Shown here in pieces: positions 63,627-64,000 of a DNA stretch of 64,000 nucleotides. The stretch lies in the NCBI RefSeq assembly GCF_024296925.1, contig NZ_CP101125.1:4342501-4406500 (forward strand). The letters are read 5' to 3'. This stretch comes from Pseudomonas nunensis. Its GTDB lineage: Bacteria > Pseudomonadota > Gammaproteobacteria > Pseudomonadales > Pseudomonadaceae. A program made the translations under genes and the position numbers. The notes under the pieces were generated by a model. The model had not been told where the DNA came from. It saw only the letters and a program-made list of their open reading frames with translations, and ran no database searches. Numbering within the stretch: the first letter of the stretch is position 1; every line of letters starts with the position of its first letter.

Positions 63627-64000
63627 TCACTCCGCATCCGATGCGCTGGAAAACAACGGCAGAGACACCAGCGCACAGGTGCCGCGACCGAGCCGCGAGC
63701 GCAACTGCAATTCTCCCTGATGAGCGCGAGCCACTGCCTTGACCACGGTCAGGCCCAGGCCGGTTCCGGTGGTCTTGGTGGTAAAAAATGGCTCACCGAG
63801 GCGCGCCAGCACGGCCTCATCAATTCCGCTGCCGCTGTCGCTGACACACAAGCGCAGGTTGTTGCCACGGGTATACAGATGAACCTTGAGGCGCACCGCA
63901 CCTCCACTGGCTTGAATAGCATTCTCGATCAAATTCAGAATCGCCCCGACCAGGGTGTCGCGATTGCACAGCAACTCCCCGGCATGACTGTCGCACTGCC
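63627..64000 (-). CDS. fleS: Sensor histidine kinase FleS, C-terminal part only
   Basis: The frame runs to the right edge, so only about 124 residues remain. These cover the HATPase domain: NLIENAIQAS (N box), VSDSGSGID (G1) and TTKTTGTGLGLTVVKAVARAHQG (G2). It phosphorylates FleR. The PAS and His-containing parts are outside the window. Confidence 0.92.
   Translation of the reverse strand, partial: QCDSHAGELLCNRDTLVGAILNLIENAIQASGGAVRLKVHLYTRGNNLRLCVSDSGSGIDEAVLARLGEPFFTTKTTGTGLGLTVVKAVARAHQGELQLRSRLGRGTCALVSLPLFSSASDAE

Overview
This 64 kb window is a contiguous piece of a Pseudomonas chromosome, most likely from the P. fluorescens/P. putida side of the genus. The basis is the high GC content, the order of the flagellar and chemotaxis genes, the gcl-hyi-glxR-ttuD-pykF cluster, the complete ccmABCDEFGHI operon and the many short palindromic repeats of the kind typical of that group. 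No rRNA, tRNA, CRISPR array or prophage was seen. Both ends cut genes: an mlaA-like gene on the left and the sensor kinase gene fleS on the right.

Left part (1 to about 21.6 kb), mostly metabolism and transport. After the mlaA end comes a low-GC SDR/LysR divergent pair, a YedI-like membrane protein, a RutR-like TetR regulator and a REP-associated tyrosine transposase (RAYT) lying between two REP elements. The glyoxylate/hydroxypyruvate block follows: a GlcG/HbpS-like gene divergent from gcl, then hyi, glxR, ttuD and pykF. Together these would turn glyoxylate into glycerate 2-phosphate and on to pyruvate. Next are a urea transporter, a voltage-gated K+ channel with a C-terminal Cys4 tail, a lone sulfate-binding protein, an exported beta-rich protein, an MFS exporter, a peroxiredoxin-like/SDR/LysR group and an HTH-PIN toxin-antitoxin pair.

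Middle (21.6 to 28.6 kb): a small lipoprotein gene and the cytochrome c maturation operon ccmABCDEFGHI on the minus strand. It includes ccmD (58 codons). Nearly all junctions are translationally coupled; the exception is the ccmB-ccmC gap, which holds two hairpins. Divergent from ccmA is a two-gene pair coding a second FliK-like protein and a stand-alone FlhB C-terminal-like protein.

Right part (30.8 to 64 kb): a nearly unbroken minus-strand motility block. In transcription order it is fleS-fleR, fliEFGHIJ, hsbA-hsbR-hptB, fliK, fliLMNOPQR-flhB, an unrecognised orphan gene, flhA-flhF-fleN-fliA, cheY-cheZ-cheA-cheB-motC-motD-parC-parP-cheW and a DUF2802 gene. Good sigma-54 (-24/-12) sequences sit 51 to 62 bases before fliE, fliL, fliK and flhA, which fits the FleQ/FleR-RpoN cascade.

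Nineteen inverted-repeat elements of at least five sequence families fill most of the gaps between transcription units. The points most worth following up are the low-GC orphan gene between flhB and flhA with repeats on both sides, the FliK-like/FlhB-like pair, the four-fold repeat in the CheA linker, the paired TTGTATACAA operators at gcl, and the RAYT with its own REP subfamily.
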